The position numbers and the translations under genes are program-made. Below, in pieces: positions 11,037 to 21,783 of a stretch of DNA of 64,000 bases. The notes below the pieces were generated by a model. That model saw nothing but the letters and a program-made list of their open reading frames with translations. It made no database searches and was not told where the DNA came from. The stretch is from Patiria miniata (lineage: Eukaryota > Echinodermata > Asteroidea > Valvatida > Asterinidae): assembly GCF_015706575.1 (NCBI RefSeq), contig NW_024037053.1, positions 62,001-126,000 on the forward strand. Direction: 5' to 3'. Numbering within the stretch: the first letter of the stretch is position 1; each line of letters opens with the position of its first letter.

Positions 11037-11498
11037 CAGACGTGCGCAATTATGGTAAAGGTTGCTGTGGCAACGTTCAAAAGTAAATAACAAACCCCAA
11101 AACAACAAGATGTTTAATAGAGTGCATCAGACTTTCTTGTGCAGAACTATTGTCTAGGTCGAACAATGACTTCGGAACAGGTAATGAAGCGGTGTCTCTG
11201 CGCGTCGAGTTTTAATTGGACAAGATCTAGAATCTGAATTTAATTAAAACCACGAAGCCACTACCGAGGTTATAATTGCTGGATAACACAGCAGTTCGTC
11301 CTGATCAACACATCCGTGCCAGTTCATATTATCACAGTCGTTCTTGACGAGGCCTTCGTTAAATTTTGAGAATTTCACGCACCAAACTTGCATCAGTGAG
11401 ACTTTCTAGCGATTTGTTCCATTTTAATTTTTGACACAACCTGTATTTCTCAATAAGATTTGCGAGATTGTTAGCACGGTCCGAAATCAGTGTGCACG
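11037..11498 (+). promoter_or_regulatory. 5' flank of lectin copy 4
   Basis: Homologous to 1459-1800 and to the last 300 bp before the other copies. The module is slightly changed (GATCTAGAATCTGAATTT at 11224) and lies 275 bp before the ATG. Confidence 0.5.
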
Positions 11499-12215
11499 AT
11501 GAGGCTGATCTGCTGGATGAGTGTTGTTGCCATCGTTCGTGTGTGTGTTCACGCCGAGGCTTGCCAACCCGACCAGGAGAGATTCGGGGGTTCTTGCTAT
11601 CAACTCCTGGCCGAGAAAATGACGTGGGACCAAGGTGATGCTGCCTGCTCGGAGATGGGCGCTGGCTTGGCGGTTCCTGACTCCTTGGAGGAACACCAGT
11701 TCATCTGGAAGATGTTCACGGCAAAGGTCACCTTGGGGGACCTTTGGATCGGATGTAACGACAGGGAGGAGGAAGGCAAGTGGGTGAAGTCTGGTGAGGG
11801 AGGAGAATGCAACTTCTTCAATTGGGCACCAGGAGAACCACTTGTGGGAGACTGTATGCAACTGTGGCGAGATCAAAACGGCCTCATGGATGACTTTGCC
11901 TGCGACAATCTGATATTCGTCATCTGCGAGAGTCCCATTCCGCCGCTTGCCGTGCCCACGATGTCCTGCCTGCAAAGCTACGCCGACGCCCGCTCCCCAT
12001 CCCACTGCCTCACCGGTCACGTCATCAAGGAGTTCTCGGCCAAGGGTGTCATCGCGTGCGGCTCGGCGTGCCGGGGCGAACCTCGATGCCGCTCCTTCAA
12101 TCTGCGCCGAGGCGGCCCCGGAGAGTTGATTTGCCAGCTGAATAGCATCACCCGTAACGAAGCTGACGGGAAGAACATACGACTGGACAACGGCTGCAAA
12201 TATTTCGAATTCTAA
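11499..12215 (+). CDS. Secreted C-type lectin with C-terminal PAN/apple domain, copy 4
   Basis: A 238-residue single-exon paralogue, one residue longer because of an extra proline in the linker (PIPPLAVP) between the two domains. It starts MRLICWMSVVAIVRVC. The C-type lectin domain has P111, GEPL (112-115), Q126, MDD and F133. All lectin and PAN cysteines are kept, and the stop is TAA. A 259-codon minus-strand frame lies fully antisense to it, but its composition and lack of domain match mark it as a shadow. Extracellular role and ligand are as uncertain as for the other copies. Confidence 0.9.
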   Translation: MRLICWMSVVAIVRVCVHAEACQPDQERFGGSCYQLLAEKMTWDQGDAACSEMGAGLAVPDSLEEHQFIWKMFTAKVTLGDLWIGCNDREEEGKWVKSGEGGECNFFNWAPGEPLVGDCMQLWRDQNGLMDDFACDNLIFVICESPIPPLAVPTMSCLQSYADARSPSHCLTGHVIKEFSAKGVIACGSACRGEPRCRSFNLRRGGPGELICQLNSITRNEADGKNIRLDNGCKYFEF

Positions 12216-13660
12216 ATGCTCAACATCATCGGCAATACGCTCAGCACGAAGTTTTGGCGTGGGCATAACAACTGGGTGTACATTTTAAAACTCAGTAGAT
12301 TGACGGAATCATTTTGTGAACATAAACACTAGGAAGTTGTTCCAAACGGAAGATGCAGAGCCCGCGTTGACACTTGCGAAAAGACTTTTTGATTCCCTGA
12401 AACAGGGTCCACGGGCGGATCCAGCAATCAGACCCGGGGGCGGGACAAGACAATAAGCCCAGGATAACCAGAAATATTCCCCGGTCCACATCAACCACGG
12501 ATTTGGAATACAAAAAAAATGGAATGGGGGGTCATAAAACCTGGGAGCGCCGTTCAGTGTGGACGAGACCAAACAACACGAGCGGAATGGAGTCGTATAA
12601 AGTTTTGTATTTTTGCATGTTTTAAAAAATCTTGTAAATAACAAAAGGAAGGTAGGAGTTGCGTGAACGAAATCCTAAACATTTTGTGGAAAATAATGCA
12701 TGAAAATATATGAAAAAGAGAGAGTGTTCAAAGAAAAGAGAAAGTATTTTGTAGTGTATTGTGCCCTGTGACGTCATGTTGACTGACAACCGCCGGCATG
12801 CATCTTTAGCATGTTTTTTGGGGGTTCCACATTAAACAGTTTATGTCAACACTTTTAAACCATCATATTTCAAGCGACATACAGTGCTGAGGACAAACGT
12901 TTGCTGAAAGTTTGTATCATGTGACCACACAATCTTATTTTGTAATGTCACATGGTCTATATACAGTTTGGTGAAAATGCAAAATGGCGTTGGGTTTTTG
13001 GGAATAGCGCCCTCAAAAGTTAAAAGATTTGGTGTCCACTTCTGAATGTGAGGTACAACGTTAGCGCAGAAAAATGTGAAAGATCTGCCAAGCTTTTAGA
13101 ATGATTAACTTTTGAAACAATTGTACATACCCTATTTAGGTATACATGGAGTATAGAAAATTATGCAGTAGAGGCGTGGAACACGCGTACTGTACATGTA
13201 CATGTATTTTGTGTGCACTAATTACATGTATTTTTAAATAATCTCATGGTTTGGTTCAAATTTGGAGATTTTGGGTAGGGGAAATGCCTTAGATTTGCAC
13301 GTTTGCAAAGGATAAAAGAGTATTGGAGGATGTATTAAAAAAAAACGTTGACCTAGAAAAAGTTAAGCTGTTTTTATTAGCCTATATTGAGCAGAAGTTG
13401 GTGTCATTTTCATACCTGTACAGTGTATATAGACTTGTATTCATTACAGTAAAATAATTTTGCAATACAAAAATATAACAAATATTTTGAAATGTGTGTG
13501 TATTACAAAAAAAGGCAAATTAGAATGAGCTGCACTAATAAGTAATAATGTCTTTGCATTCATTAAAGGTAATGTACAACATTTGCTTTTGCTGTAATTT
13601 TCAGAAATTGATGGATTTGGGGGCTAGTGTTTTATAGCAAATACATGTAGTATAGCTGCT
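12216..13660 (+). other. Shared 3' flank of lectin unit 4, uninterrupted
   Basis: This is the intact version of the unit flank and serves as the reference for calling insertions at 3556-5109, 9255-9913 and 10178-10327. No coding potential was recognised. Confidence 0.65.
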
Positions 13661-14224
13661 TTCTTGATCTTGGTATAGTTAGGTATTTTTTGTAAATTAT
13701 ACAGTCATCAACGTCTCAATGAGTGTTCATGCAAATTGTTGATTAATGATGGGCAAGGCAAGACAGATTTTTTTTTCAATTCTAAAGAGCGCTTAAAGGA
13801 GTAATGGTGTACTTTGTAATCAACTAGTTTTTCTTCTTCAAATAAATGTAAGACTTTTAAGTGTTTAAGAGGAAATTTAAAAATGCTTTTGAAAAGCGGT
13901 TTGAAATCCTTTGAAATGAAGTTCTTTATTGGCCTAGGGGATTGTAACAGATCCCTTGAAAGTACAGTTGTTTTTGGTTTTAACAGGATTAAACCAATCT
14001 GCCTTGCGAAAATAAAAGATATTTTCTGGTAATTATTCTATTACTATACTATGGTATTACTAAGGCAAATATACAATTATAAAAAAACCTCAAAAAATGA
14101 CGCATGGTTTGTATTATATGAGTGATGAAGCTTTGACGGAGATCAGCCATCTTGCAGTTGTGACTGGGAAGTAGGTGTGAGTCGTCGTTGTCTTTGAGAT
14201 TCTTGTTACTGAGACAAATGGGGG
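13661..14224. other. No gene recognised
   Basis: AT-rich sequence between lectin unit 4 and the pseudogene, with no recognisable gene or repeat structure. Confidence 0.4.
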
Positions 14225-14870
14225 GGGGGGGGGTTCTTGCTTAACTCCTGACCGAGAAAATGACGTGGAAGGGTGAGGCTGCCTGCTCTGACAGAGCGAT
14301 GGCTTGGCGGTTCCTGACTGTGGAGGAACATCAGTTCATCTGGGTGATATTCACGGCAAACGTCGCCGTGGGGAGGAAGAAGGCAAATGGATAAAGTCTG
14401 GGGAGGGGGAAGAATGCAGTTTCTTCGATTGGGTACATGGGGAGATAATAATTATCAAGACTGTGTGCAACTGTGGCGAAGTCGAGGCGGCCACATGGAT
14501 GACTATGTCTCCGGCGATCTCATGTTTGTCATCTGTGAGAGTCTCGTTCCGTTTGCTTGCCGTCCAAACGATGTCCTGCCTGCAAAGCTACGTACGCCGA
14601 CGTAAAAGACAACATGTTTATTTCCCGAAACAAGTCCACGGGCGGGTCAAGCAATCTGAACCGAGGATACTTCCCTGGTCCAGCGACCGGGAATTACGGG
14701 GGCAAAAGCAGAAAGGGGGGGGGGGGGGCATCATACCTGGGAGCGTTGTTCAAATGCGGACTAGACCGAACCTAAAGACTAGTCTATATGATTTTGGCGC
14801 AGATTTGGCGAAAATATGCAAAAAAACACAAGACTGCGTCTTGACCTCGAGATGCTGACCATTCAGCGGG
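14225..14870 (+). pseudogene. Degraded C-type lectin/PAN copy 5
   Basis: Nucleotide similarity to copies 1-4 runs from the GGGGGTTCTTGC segment through the lectin domain to CTGCAAAGCTACG at about 14590. The reading frame is lost by small insertions and deletions. The stretch encoding WIGCND is missing, and the C-terminal half of the lectin domain (DCVQLWRSRGGHMDDYVSGD) is in a different frame from EEEGKWIKSGEG. At about 14600 the sequence jumps from the start of the PAN domain to the shared 3' flank (CCCGAAACAAGTCCACGGGC), so nearly all of the PAN domain and about 170 bp of flank are deleted. It is older than the other duplicates, judging by its divergence. Confidence 0.85.
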
Positions 14871-15954
14871 CGCCTTCTATCGGGGCTTCCGTAACCCGTT
14901 AGGCCCTTTCTTTTGTATTACAAAAACATGGCAGCCAAATTGACCAATCGGCAGCTTAGTCCACAAATTCTGATTGAAATGACGTCACAGCTTCAAAAGT
15001 CGACTCCAATTGGCTGGCGGGTGGGGTCGCATATAATTTGCATGCTAAGATAATATTAGACGTTCGTCACGGGGCTCTCTGAGATGCACACGTACGTACG
15101 TGAATATCTGATCCTCAGACTACCTATGGATCCCCGACCATGCATGGATCATAAAATGTTGAAGTGCGTCCTCTGTTGCTCGAAGTGTTAACTAAAAGTT
15201 TCAAGAGGGCGCTATACCAGTCGTTGGCCACTAGGATCGGACCAGAGTGACAACTACATGCATAATTATCATATATATCAATTTAAGTCCTATTTTTCAA
15301 TTTGTCCAACTCACTAGTTGCACCCATTATCTGTCGTTATCGTTGATAACTGGATTACAATTACCCCAGATTTTCATGACAAATACTTTCGTATTCTCAA
15401 ACCAAAAAATGGCACCCCTATTTTATCCTGGGGTTTTTCCTAATAATTATTTTTTTAAAAATGTATCTAGGACTAAAGGTTAAATATTAGAAAGAATAAA
15501 AGCAAAGAAGACATTAGGCCTCTTTGAAGAAAGGCTTAATCACTAGTCCAATGACAAAATTCAGAGCGGTTTAAAAATTATAATGCAGACGGAATCTTTG
15601 CATTAAGCAACATCCGTCATCAACACCCCCCCCCCCCCCCAAAGAGAGCCTTTGTTCTTTTACCATAATTGCTCCCTGGTCATATTCTTAATGACATAAT
15701 ACAGCGTTTAAAAGGTTATAAAGTAAATAGGCCTTTATTTGTATTTATTGATATTATGTATTTTTTACACGTCGCGTTTGTTTTATTTCAAAACCTGAAT
15801 AATTTTAACTTAAATTAGTATGTCAAACCACGTCGCTCAATAATTATATGCAATCCCATTCTTTCCATGAAAAAAGCTACTTTTGCAATTTTCGGTAGGA
15901 GACAGACAGAACCAATGCACAAAATTAAAAGCCAAAACAAAGCAATGTAACTGG
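14871..15954. other. No gene recognised
   Basis: Unique-looking AT-rich sequence with a poly-C tract near 15626-15642. No coding or repeat structure can be supported. Confidence 0.4.
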
Positions 15955-17059
15955 CAGGGTTAGCTGATTTAAATCACGTTGATTTAAATCACGTTGATTT
16001 AAATCACGTTGATTTAAATCACTGATTTAAATAGCGATTTAAATCAAATAATCTTCTTCTTTTTTAAATCACTGATTTAAATCACTTTTTTTTGTAAAAA
16101 CCTAATTTTTGGCAAAATAAATTGATTGAGGTTCATATTAATGATTTACACAACTGATTCCACTTAATTACAAAGTGTAAGATGTTGTTAACACATTCGA
16201 GCACCCCTTCTTTATCAGCATTGACTCAACTTACTTGTAGGTTTTGCATAATTACCCAAAATCATTGTTTTGCGATTAAAGTCTAGATCTGATTTGAAGA
16301 GTTTCTCTTCGAAGTTCGAATTTTAAAGACACTCACTTTTGCTTTAATCATTCCTTGATCTGTTTATAGTAATATTGTGAACAGAATCAACGGTGCTTGT
16401 AGGCTTACCTGAACCATCAAAAGGTGTATTAAAGTCCCAATTGATAGTGTCATTCTTTTTTTTATAAAAATTTAGATTGAATACCTTTTAAAGGTTAAGA
16501 CCTGATTTCTGTTCTCCACCTTGTATGAAGGACCATCAATCAAACACTAGTATAAGTTACACAAAGATTTGTGCTGCCGGTTTTGAAATTAGAACTAGAA
16601 GTATTTTTATGAAATAAACATGCCCATGGAGAACTGTACTCATTTTGTATACCATGTACGCGTACCATAAATCAAATTCATTAACTATCTCAGCTCAATC
16701 AAGCTATGCACCTTTCAGGTGTATTCAGTATTAATGTACCATTGACCCAATGAGGTAGACTAATTGTAGATGAAATCAAGTGATTCAATACAATTTGTTT
16801 TCAAAAGCATTTGTCATTTTTTTTTTATATATAGTTTTGTGGATGATAGGTATTATAGGAACCTGTAAACTCCTTAGTGATGGGTGTAAGGGTGCATGGG
16901 GAGATTAAGACATATTTTTAGACAAATCAATATTAATACTTTGTAAGTTAAAAAAAGTCAAAACAAATCTCATTTAAATAAAAAAGATCTGAGTTAAATC
17001 AAATAAATAAAAAAAAAAAAAAAACAAATCCCCCCACCAAAAAAAAATCGCTAACCATG
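15955..17059. mobile_element. hAT-like non-autonomous element, 1.1 kb, 8-bp target duplication
   Basis: GTAACTGG is repeated directly at 15947-15954 and 17060-17067. The ends are CAGGGTTAGC and the inverse GCTAACCATG, followed inward by T/A-rich GATTTAAATC-type sequence. The left end holds a short tandem array of GATTTAAATCACGTT (15965-16025). The interior is AT-rich without open frames. hAT assignment rests on the 8-bp duplication and the CAG-type end. Confidence 0.8.
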
Positions 17060-17067
17060 GTAACTGG

Positions 17068-20000
17068 TACGGACTGATCTAAAACATATTATGGCCTTCT
17101 ATCTTGATCGTAGATTGAACGAACTTTTTCCTTCTGTCACTGAACTTCATCATTTTTCACCACGACATCTCAGTTTTCATCCGAATTCCCCCCTGCCGTC
17201 TTCAACCCAACACTTGCGCCATTCAGCTGTGTTGTTTACTTCCGAGCGTGCAAACCTCACCCCAAGTTTGTTGCCCTTTTTCTTTATTATTTGTACCCGG
17301 AGGAACGTGGACCATACCCCCTCGAAGCATAATGGCTTATTCATTCTGACCCCAGTCCCCGTGGCACGCCATGTAACCCAAGCGATAAACAACTCCCAGG
17401 AAATTGGTCGACTTGCTTCCAAGTCTTTACGGGAGAATCGCCCAATAAAGGTAGCTCTTAATGTCATTACAATTTGAATGGAAGGCGAGGGACCACTAAC
17501 GAGTCTACGTTTTCTGAACTCCACAAAATTCCACGGGATTTAATTTGGTTCTTTCTTATCCGGCCCCGAGTACCATGTGCAAACATTTTGGTGTCCAAAA
17601 TGGTTTGCCTTTGCAATCAAAGTGCACCAGTGGATGCTATAAAATGAGTAGCCACATTTACAGTTTCAAAATTAGACCTACAAAATTAGCACCTTTGCAG
17701 AAATGGAATTTATTTCTAAACAACCTTTTCACTAATGTTTTGTTTATATAGAGTGGGACCAGATATTATTAGTCCATGATCAGTATGAAAAATAGAGAAA
17801 CAAAAAAAATCACAAAAAGTAGGGAAATATTTTTTTTAATAAACCGCAACTGTTCACCTTTTTCAAAATTTTGTCCAGTAATGATTTTTTTTTAAAAAAA
17901 GTCAGAATTCGGCGTTCCCCCCAACCCCAAACTAGTTTAAAAAAAATCACTTATCAGAATGGTAAATTGGTAATCAGTGTTTAACCATGGGTTTAACTTA
18001 CCTCGGCTTTATATTTCCAACATCAAATCGTCATATCTCATAAATTCCAAGTCAGCTGTATAGATGCGTATCCTAGCAACAACAGCTGTAGACATGGTAG
18101 ATGAGCAAGGATGTCACTAACACTCGACTCGCGCACTTGAAGATAAGATCCAAGTCCTTCCTGCCTGAACATCCTACATTTTCCAGAACAAAATCTCCTT
18201 CGAGTAAATTCCAATATATCTGCCTTCTCAGTCATGCAGCTTCGGTTATTTAAGCTGTGTAAAATGTTGATATTGTACTGTCTTGTGATGACATAACTCC
18301 ACACTGCTGCTGATTTCATTTACATGCACCTGCAAAAGCTAACATTCAGAGCAAAGGATGAACAGCCAGGGCTGCAGAACAATCTCCATCCATTGAGGAA
18401 GGAAAATCACGATAAATTCCAAACGATCTTAGCAAATCCACTAGGCACTATAGCTGGGTCAAATCATGGCGCCTGTACTTTAGCCAGGTGCGTGCACGCT
18501 GCGACTCGTACTAGCCAGGAGTGTGTGTAACTCCACGGCCCAAATCCAGTTTAGTTTAATACCATCAAGTTTACCAACTCCCAACAATCCACTGTCTCTT
18601 CGGATGCACTCACCGGTAAATTGTCATTGACGGAGAAGTTACGCCCCGACCCCCCGGGCCTTACCTGACGAGTGCTCGATCTCGGATCCGGACTTTTTAA
18701 TTGGGACTGGAGTTGAACTCCTCATGCACAAAATGGTAAGACAGGTCATTGGCCAACGCGAGAGGGTAGAGTGTTCTCAGTTCGAACGCACAGTGCTTGT
18801 GTTGTGAGTTTCTAGCTCCGATGTGGTCCGCATAGTTGACATACCGATGACCTATACACAGCGCAGGTTGTTACTAATTGGTCACCTGTTTTGTACCCAG
18901 GCAGAAACCTGGACAGTACTCGCACCGTGTGGGGCTTATTATATAGATATTAGAGTTCGTTGACGTCTTCGAGAGATTGCTAAACCGAAAAAGTAATATA
19001 CTCCACTCGTTTTTGCTTAAGTAAAAGTATTTCTTAATACATGTATTTTTCCACAATAAGAAGAGGCTGAGGGGACATAACAATTCCCAAGCATGTCTTG
19101 AAAATCACCGATTCCTCTTGGAAAATTACCTAAATTAATAGCCAAAAAAAGAGGAAATAAAAAAGCAACTTCATCTTATTAACAAATATCATTGGTTCAG
19201 AACCATCACGCTTGAAGTTAAAACCAGCCAAGCTGGGAGCGTTACATTGTTTTGTTTCTTGCTAACAGAAGTCAGTGAGAACAAAGAACATATTTTTGGC
19301 TGAACATTTTCCTTTTAAAATTAAAATATATATTTGCCCCTGCTGCTGCCACCTGTAACTTGTTTCCCAAGAAAAAGTTTTATAGAAAATTGGTGCGCTA
19401 AAAAGAACTCACTTCGACACTTCTCAATTATCATACTCAGTTCTTCAAGCGTAATTTAACAAATGGAAAATAAAAAATGACACGTTGAATTTCTCCCAAA
19501 TTAAACCACTTTATTGCCCTTCATACATTTACTCAGAAAATATGTACCAACAATATACATAATCAGCAACAGAAATACACAGATTTATCTATAATAGGAT
19601 AGATTATGTAAAGTACAAAATGTGGGATTACAATGTAAACAAAAACTAAAAGTTATAAAGGACCAGCTGAAGGGAAAGATGTTTGTGATTCTTTTTGGGG
19701 GGGGGGGGGGTCTAGCCATCACACTTCCTTTTAAAAAAAAAGGCTCTAAGGCCAAAAAACAAAACGTCTCCGGTTTCTGGTATGGAGCTTGCCCAAAAAG
19801 AGGTGCGGCGACGCGTTCTTTTTTTTTTTTTTACCTGATTTTTTTGCTTCAAATGTCGGCTGATGACTGCAAATGGTGCCCGACTAAACTTGGTGCAAAT
19901 ATATGGGAGTCCAGAGAGGCCACATAAAGCTTATTCTCGACCATAACCCAATCTAAAAACACGTTAAAATTGTGCAGCAGCAGGATTCCAGTCAAACCAG

Positions 20001-20640
20001 TGGGTTTGGCAGTTTTGAGACATCATCTTCCATTGAAAAAAAAACTTTTTCATTTTGCCGACGCGCATGGCTACGGCGACGCGCGCGCATACCAGAAACG
20101 GGAGACTTTTTTTTGGCCTAAAGGCTCTTTGGTATGAGCGACTAGTAAGTTTCTTTAAAGTTCTTGTACTATATTCAGATTTTTCTTTCAATTATGACTT
20201 TTATGCGTGGAAAAGCCTAGACAAACTACTTTCTCTTTAAAAAAGTTAGAAAATGATAGTTTTGAAATAACGATTCATACCTGCTATGTCTATAAATATG
20301 CTAAACTGTACATCTTTTTCAAGGTTGGATATAAACTACAGTCAGTACAAATGATTCGAAATTGATTTGAAAAATAATTCAATAATTGCTGAGAATAAAT
20401 TTAAGAGAGAAAATTATTCCAAAGAAATTTGAACTTCCCCAAAATATAATCCTCACAAGCCCATTTATTGGTGTCGAACCTCATATCCAGAATAAGACAG
20501 ATAATAAAATTAAATATGTGTGAAATGTGAATGACTTTCATGGCAAATATTCTAACTTATGAAACATAATTTTTTTCTCTCTCCAAAATTAGACCACTGA
20601 AAGATGAAACAAATTGCAGCATGTTGCTGCTTTGATTATC
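17068..20640. other. No gene recognised; possible distal 3' sequence of SLC39A11
   Basis: Contains frames of up to 128 codons (17091-17477 plus; 17177-17524 minus) with no family resemblance. A TTTATT at about 19508 would be AATAAA on the minus strand and might end a very long SLC39A11 transcript, but nothing confirms it. 19690-19710 is a G run and 20650-20690 is CT-rich. Confidence 0.35.
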
Positions 20641-20679
20641 CAATTTTTTTTTTCATTTCCTCTCCCTCTCTCTCAGGGT

Positions 20680-21735
20680 GTTGGCTGGGGTAAGAGTGTA
20701 TGAGGGTGGATAGGGTGTTGGGTGAGAGAGGTGTTGGGTGGGGTAAGTGCGTTTGTTTCTGCATTCAATTACTGAAGGTCCCCAATTATTTGGATTCGTG
20801 TACAAAACATATGGGAGGTCTTCCTAAAAAGTTGGAGTGCAAACAAAAGAGGGACAATAGTGGGTCCCCGATTGCAGGCTAATACACACTTGAGTGTGTT
20901 GACTGGGGTAGGGAGTGGGGTAGGGGTGTTGGGTTGGAGAGGGATGTTGGGTTTTGAGGGGGTGTCGGGTGGGAGAGGGGTGTCGGGGTGGGAGAGGGGT
21001 GTCGGGGTGGGAGAGGGGTGTTGGGCTGGAGAGGGGTGTTGGGCTGGAGAGGGGTGTTTGGTGGAAGGGGGGATGGGTTGGCTGAGAGGGATGTTGTGTT
21101 TGTGAGGGGCGTTGGGTGGTGGAGGGGTGTTAGGTGGAGGAGGGATGTTGGGTGGAAGATGGGTTTTGGGTTGGAGAGGGGTGTTGTGTTGGAGAGGGGT
21201 TTTTGGTTGGAGAGGGGTTTTGGGTTGAAGAGCGGGTTCGGCTGAGAAGGGTGTTGTGTTTGTGAGGGGTGTTGGGGAAAGAGGGGTGATGGGTTGGACA
21301 GGGGTGTTGGGTTGGGGAGGGTTGGTAAGTGGGAGAGGGGTTTTGGAATGGAGTCGGGTGTTGGGTTCAAAAAGGGGTTTGGTAGGAGAGGGGTGTTTAG
21401 TTGGAGAGGGCTTTGGGTGGGAGAGGGGTGTTGGGTTCGAAAAGGGGGTTTGATAGGAGACGGGTCTTTAGTTGGAGAGAGGTTTTGGTTGGAGAGGGGT
21501 GTTGGGTTTGAAAGGGGGTTTTGTAGGAGAGGGGCGTTTAGTTGGAGAGGGGTGTTGGGCTTGAAAGGGAGTTTGGTAGGAGAGGGCTGTTTAGTTAGAG
21601 AGGGGTGTTTAGTTGGTGAGGGGTTTTGGTTGGAGAGGGGTGTTGCGTTCGAAAGGGGTCTGGTAGGAGAGGGGTGTTTAGTTGGAGAGGGGTCTGGGCT
21701 GGGCTGGGTCTTGTTCGAAAGGATAATTTGGTGTA
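20680..21735. repeat. G-rich minisatellite downstream of SLC39A11
   Basis: Irregular tandem array of units like GGAGAGGGGTGTTGGGTT (about 15-18 bp). A non-repeat spacer at about 20755-20890 is the inverse of 29695-29870 inside the C-rich array in SLC39A11 intron 3: shared words include CATATGTTTTGTACAC, GGAAGAC and CTATTGTCCCTCTTTT. The 342-codon minus-strand frame over it (20879-21907) is Pro/Ser/Asn-rich repeat read-out, not a gene. Confidence 0.85.
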
Positions 21736-21783
21736 GATGCATAGAGGGGGTCAGCCAGCAGGGAGGTATAGGATTGGTCACAG

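Noticed and set aside
11487-12266. 259-codon frame antisense to lectin copy 4, with equivalents antisense to the other copies
   Set aside because: Exact shadows of the lectin genes, with implausible composition and no signal or domain.
17091-17524. Overlapping 128- and 115-codon frames on opposite strands
   Set aside because: No recognisable family, no splice or signal context, and repeat-rich surroundings.
18650-18800. tRNA-like word GGAGTTGAACTCC on the plus strand
   Set aside because: No matching A box at the right distance and no SINE body.
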